7,841 nt of DNA from Spirochaetota bacterium. Lineage in GTDB: Bacteria; Spirochaetota; JAGLSM01. Positions 5,940-7,841 of this stretch are shown one piece after another (position 1 is the stretch's first letter; each line of letters starts with the position of its first letter). The notes below the pieces were generated by a model. The model was not told the DNA's origin. It worked only from the letters and a program-made list of their open reading frames with translations, and made no database searches. The stretch is from the NCBI GenBank assembly GCA_023135745.1, contig JAGLSM010000082.1, positions 1 through 7,841 on the forward strand, written 5' to 3'. The translations under genes were made by a program, and so were the position numbers.

Positions 5940-7841
5940 ATGAATAAATTATTATTTGATGGTGATAAGAATGATAAGGGGCAAAACAAGAGAAATGTGC
6001 CCCTTCCTCCCGGTAAGAATCAAAAACCAAATAAAAATTTGATGATTATTTTCTTTTTTGTTGGTATGGCATTATTGCTTTTATATTTGGTTAACAATGT
6101 AAATAAAGTTGATTCAAAAAAATTAAGCTACATGGATTTTTTAACAAGAGTTGAAGCCGGTAAAGTAGACTCAGTTGTTATAAAAAACAGGGATATTTCC
6201 GGTACTCTCAAAGGTAAGGTAAAATTCACAACATATATTCCATACAATGATCCCAATTTAATTAATCGTCTTAAAAAGGCAAAGGTTAATTTTAGAGGGG
6301 AAGCAAAGTCCGGTTTTTCTCTTCTTGGTATGCTGATAAGTTTTTTGCCGTGGTTGATTCTGCTTTTAATTCTGTGGTTTGTAATGATGAGACAGATGCA
6401 GGGCGGAGGTAACAAAGCGCTCTCATTTGGAAAGAGCAAGGCAAAAGAATTTCAATCACACATGAAAACTGTAACTTTTGATGATGTAGCGGGAGTAGAG
6501 GAGGCAAAGCAGGAGCTTCAGGAAATTATTGAGTTTCTGACTGAGCCGGAGAAATTCAAGAAACTGGGCGCAAGAATTCCAAAGGGTGTTCTTCTTGTTG
6601 GAGCTCCTGGAACGGGTAAGACACTTCTTGCCAGAGCGGTTGCCGGAGAGGCGGGAGTTCCCTTTTTTAGTATAAGCGGTTCAGATTTTGTAGAAATGTT
6701 TGTAGGTGTCGGAGCCTCCAGAGTAAGGGATCTTTTTGATCAGGGAAAAAAGAAGGCTCCATGTATAATTTTTATAGATGAACTTGATGCTGTGGGAAGA
6801 TCAAGAGGTGCAGGATACGGGGGCGGTCACGATGAACGTGAACAGACCCTTAATCAGATGCTGGTTGAAATGGACGGTTTTGAAGCGACTCAAAGTCTTA
6901 TTCTCATGGCAGCAACGAACAGGCCGGATGTTCTTGATCCGGCGCTCTTAAGACCGGGCAGATTTGACAGACAGGTTGTAGTAAATGTTCCTGATATTAG
7001 GGGCAGGGAAGCGATACTGAAGGTACATACTACGGATCTACCGCTATCAAACGAAGTTGACTTGTCTGTCATAGCAAGGGGTACTCCCGGATTTACAGGA
7101 GCTGACCTTGAAAACATGGTTAATGAGGCAGCTCTTCTCGCGGCCAGGCATAATAAAAAGAAAATTGGAACATTTGAAATAGAGGAAGCAAAGGATAAGG
7201 TATTAATGGGTCCTGAGAGAAAGAGCCTGGTCATAAGCGAAGAAGAAAAGGTCAATACTGCGTATCATGAAGCAGGTCACGCCCTTCTTGGATATATTCT
7301 GCCTCATACCGATCCAATACATAAGGTAACTATTATACCAAGAGGCAGAGCGCTGGGATTAACCCAGTCCCTTCCGGTTGATGAAAGACATACTCATACA
7401 AAGGAATATCTTTTGGATCAGATAACCCTCTTAATGGGCGGCCGGGTGGCGGAAGACTTCGTTTTGTCCGGAAGTATAACAACCGGAGCTTCCAACGATA
7501 TTGAGAGGGCAACCCTTATAGCAAGGGCTATGGTTTGTGAATGGGGGATGAGTGAGAAGATGGGTCCGCTTTCCTACGGGCAGAAGGAACAGCCTATTTT
7601 TATTGGGAAAGAGATTGCAAGACATAAGGACTACAGTGAAAAAACTGCAGAAACAATTGATTCAGAGATAAAAAGTATTGTAGAAAGCGGTTTAAAAAGG
7701 GCGAAGGTTCTTCTTAAAATGAATGTTAATGGCCTGGAAGCTCTGGGAAAACAACTCCTGCTGGATGAGGTTGTTGACGCTGAAGGGTTAACCAAACTGT
7801 TTAAGAAGCACAAGGTCTTCCCGATTAAAAAGGAAAATCCG
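5940..7841 (+). CDS. ftsH: ATP-dependent zinc metalloprotease FtsH (3' end cut by window)
   Basis: FtsH is a membrane-anchored hexameric AAA+ protease that degrades misfolded membrane proteins and selected regulators. The frame is open from ATG 5940 (GGAG six bases upstream) to the window edge, 634 codons without a stop. Order of parts: a polar, basic N-terminal extension (1-34), TM1 (about 35-56), an extracytoplasmic domain (about 57-124), TM2 (about 126-147), then the AAA domain. That domain has Walker A GAPGTGKT (221-228), pore Phe254 in EMFVGVGAS, Walker [10 protein letters not shown] (276-284), and a second region of homology with ATNRPD and arginine fingers R338 and R341. The protease domain has zinc site HEAGH (443-447) and third ligand Asp520 in ASNDIERA. 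Judged against other FtsH proteins, only a short C-terminal tail is missing. It follows hpt after 12 bases. The second Walker B acidic pair is ELD rather than the commoner EID. Confidence 0.97.
   Translation, partial: MNKLLFDGDKNDKGQNKRNVPLPPGKNQKPNKNLMIIFFFVGMALLLLYLVNNVNKVDSKKLSYMDFLTRVEAGKVDSVVIKNRDISGTLKGKVKFTTYIPYNDPNLINRLKKAKVNFRGEAKSGFSLLGMLISFLPWLILLLILWFVMMRQMQGGGNKALSFGKSKAKEFQSHMKTVTFDDVAGVEEAKQELQEIIEFLTEPEKFKKLGARIPKGVLLVGAPGTGKTLLARAVAGEAGVPFFSISGSDFVEMFVGVGASRVRDLFDQGKKKAPCIIFIDELDAVGRSRGAGYGGGHDEREQTLNQMLVEMDGFEATQSLILMAATNRPDVLDPALLRPGRFDRQVVVNVPDIRGREAILKVHTTDLPLSNEVDLSVIARGTPGFTGADLENMVNEAALLAARHNKKKIGTFEIEEAKDKVLMGPERKSLVISEEEKVNTAYHEAGHALLGYILPHTDPIHKVTIIPRGRALGLTQSLPVDERHTHTKEYLLDQITLLMGGRVAEDFVLSGSITTGASNDIERATLIARAMVCEWGMSEKMGPLSYGQKEQPIFIGKEIARHKDYSEKTAETIDSEIKSIVESGLKRAKVLLKMNVNGLEALGKQLLLDEVVDAEGLTKLFKKHKVFPIKKENP

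Noticed and set aside
6128..7813. Several minus-strand open frames opposite ftsH
   Set aside because: ftsH is continuous and carries all family motifs across the same bases; the opposite frames have no recognisable domains.
1..7841. CRISPR array, tRNA or rRNA genes
   Set aside because: No regularly spaced direct repeats, no cloverleaf with GTTCRANNC and CCA end, and no rRNA-like segment was seen on either strand.

Overview
This window is a compact, AT-rich stretch of bacterial chromosome. Every gene reads rightward and the gaps are short. The core order spoVG - dapF - rplY - pth - tilS - hpt - ftsH is a variant of a conserved housekeeping neighbourhood. From memory, Borrelia carries spoVG-rplY-pth-tilS-ftsH and Bacillus carries spoVG-glmU-prs-ctc-pth, then tilS-hpt-ftsH a little further on. 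The order, the two N-terminal lipoprotein signals with relaxed lipoboxes (FLSC, MLSC), the sigma70-like promoter and the dapF gene suggest a Gram-negative, diderm bacterium. A spirochaete or a deep relative of the FCB superphylum fits best. I cannot fix the phylum from the sequence alone.

Layout. Bases 1-263 hold no complete gene: a possible 3' end of an upstream frame (stop at 81-83), a sequence that faintly resembles an IS end (about 113-126), a perfect 20-bp inverted repeat with a 3-nt loop (160-202), and a good promoter (211-237). Two small lipoprotein genes follow (270-638 and 671-1465). The second looks like the LolB/DUF4292 type of outer-membrane lipoprotein, and it ends in a weak AT-only hairpin with a T-run. 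A new promoter then leads into spoVG (1538-1795), followed closely by dapF (about 1806-2657). After a 105-base gap, rplY starts behind a very strong Shine-Dalgarno. Then come pth (TTG start), tilS (35-nt overlap with pth), hpt (1-nt overlap with tilS) and ftsH. FtsH is cut by the right edge of the window but is almost complete (634 codons present).

How the genes fit together. rplY, pth, tilS and ftsH serve translation and protein quality: 5S rRNA binding, peptidyl-tRNA recycling, tRNA-Ile2 lysidine formation and membrane-protein proteolysis. hpt salvages purines. dapF makes meso-diaminopimelate for lysine and peptidoglycan. SpoVG is a small nucleic-acid-binding regulator. The overlaps from pth to hpt and the tight spacing before ftsH point to one co-transcribed, translationally coupled unit.

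I found no convincing undescribed system. The items most worth a second look are the palindrome next to the first promoter, the two uncharacterised lipoproteins upstream of spoVG, and dapF occupying the place where glmU-prs sits in Bacillus.
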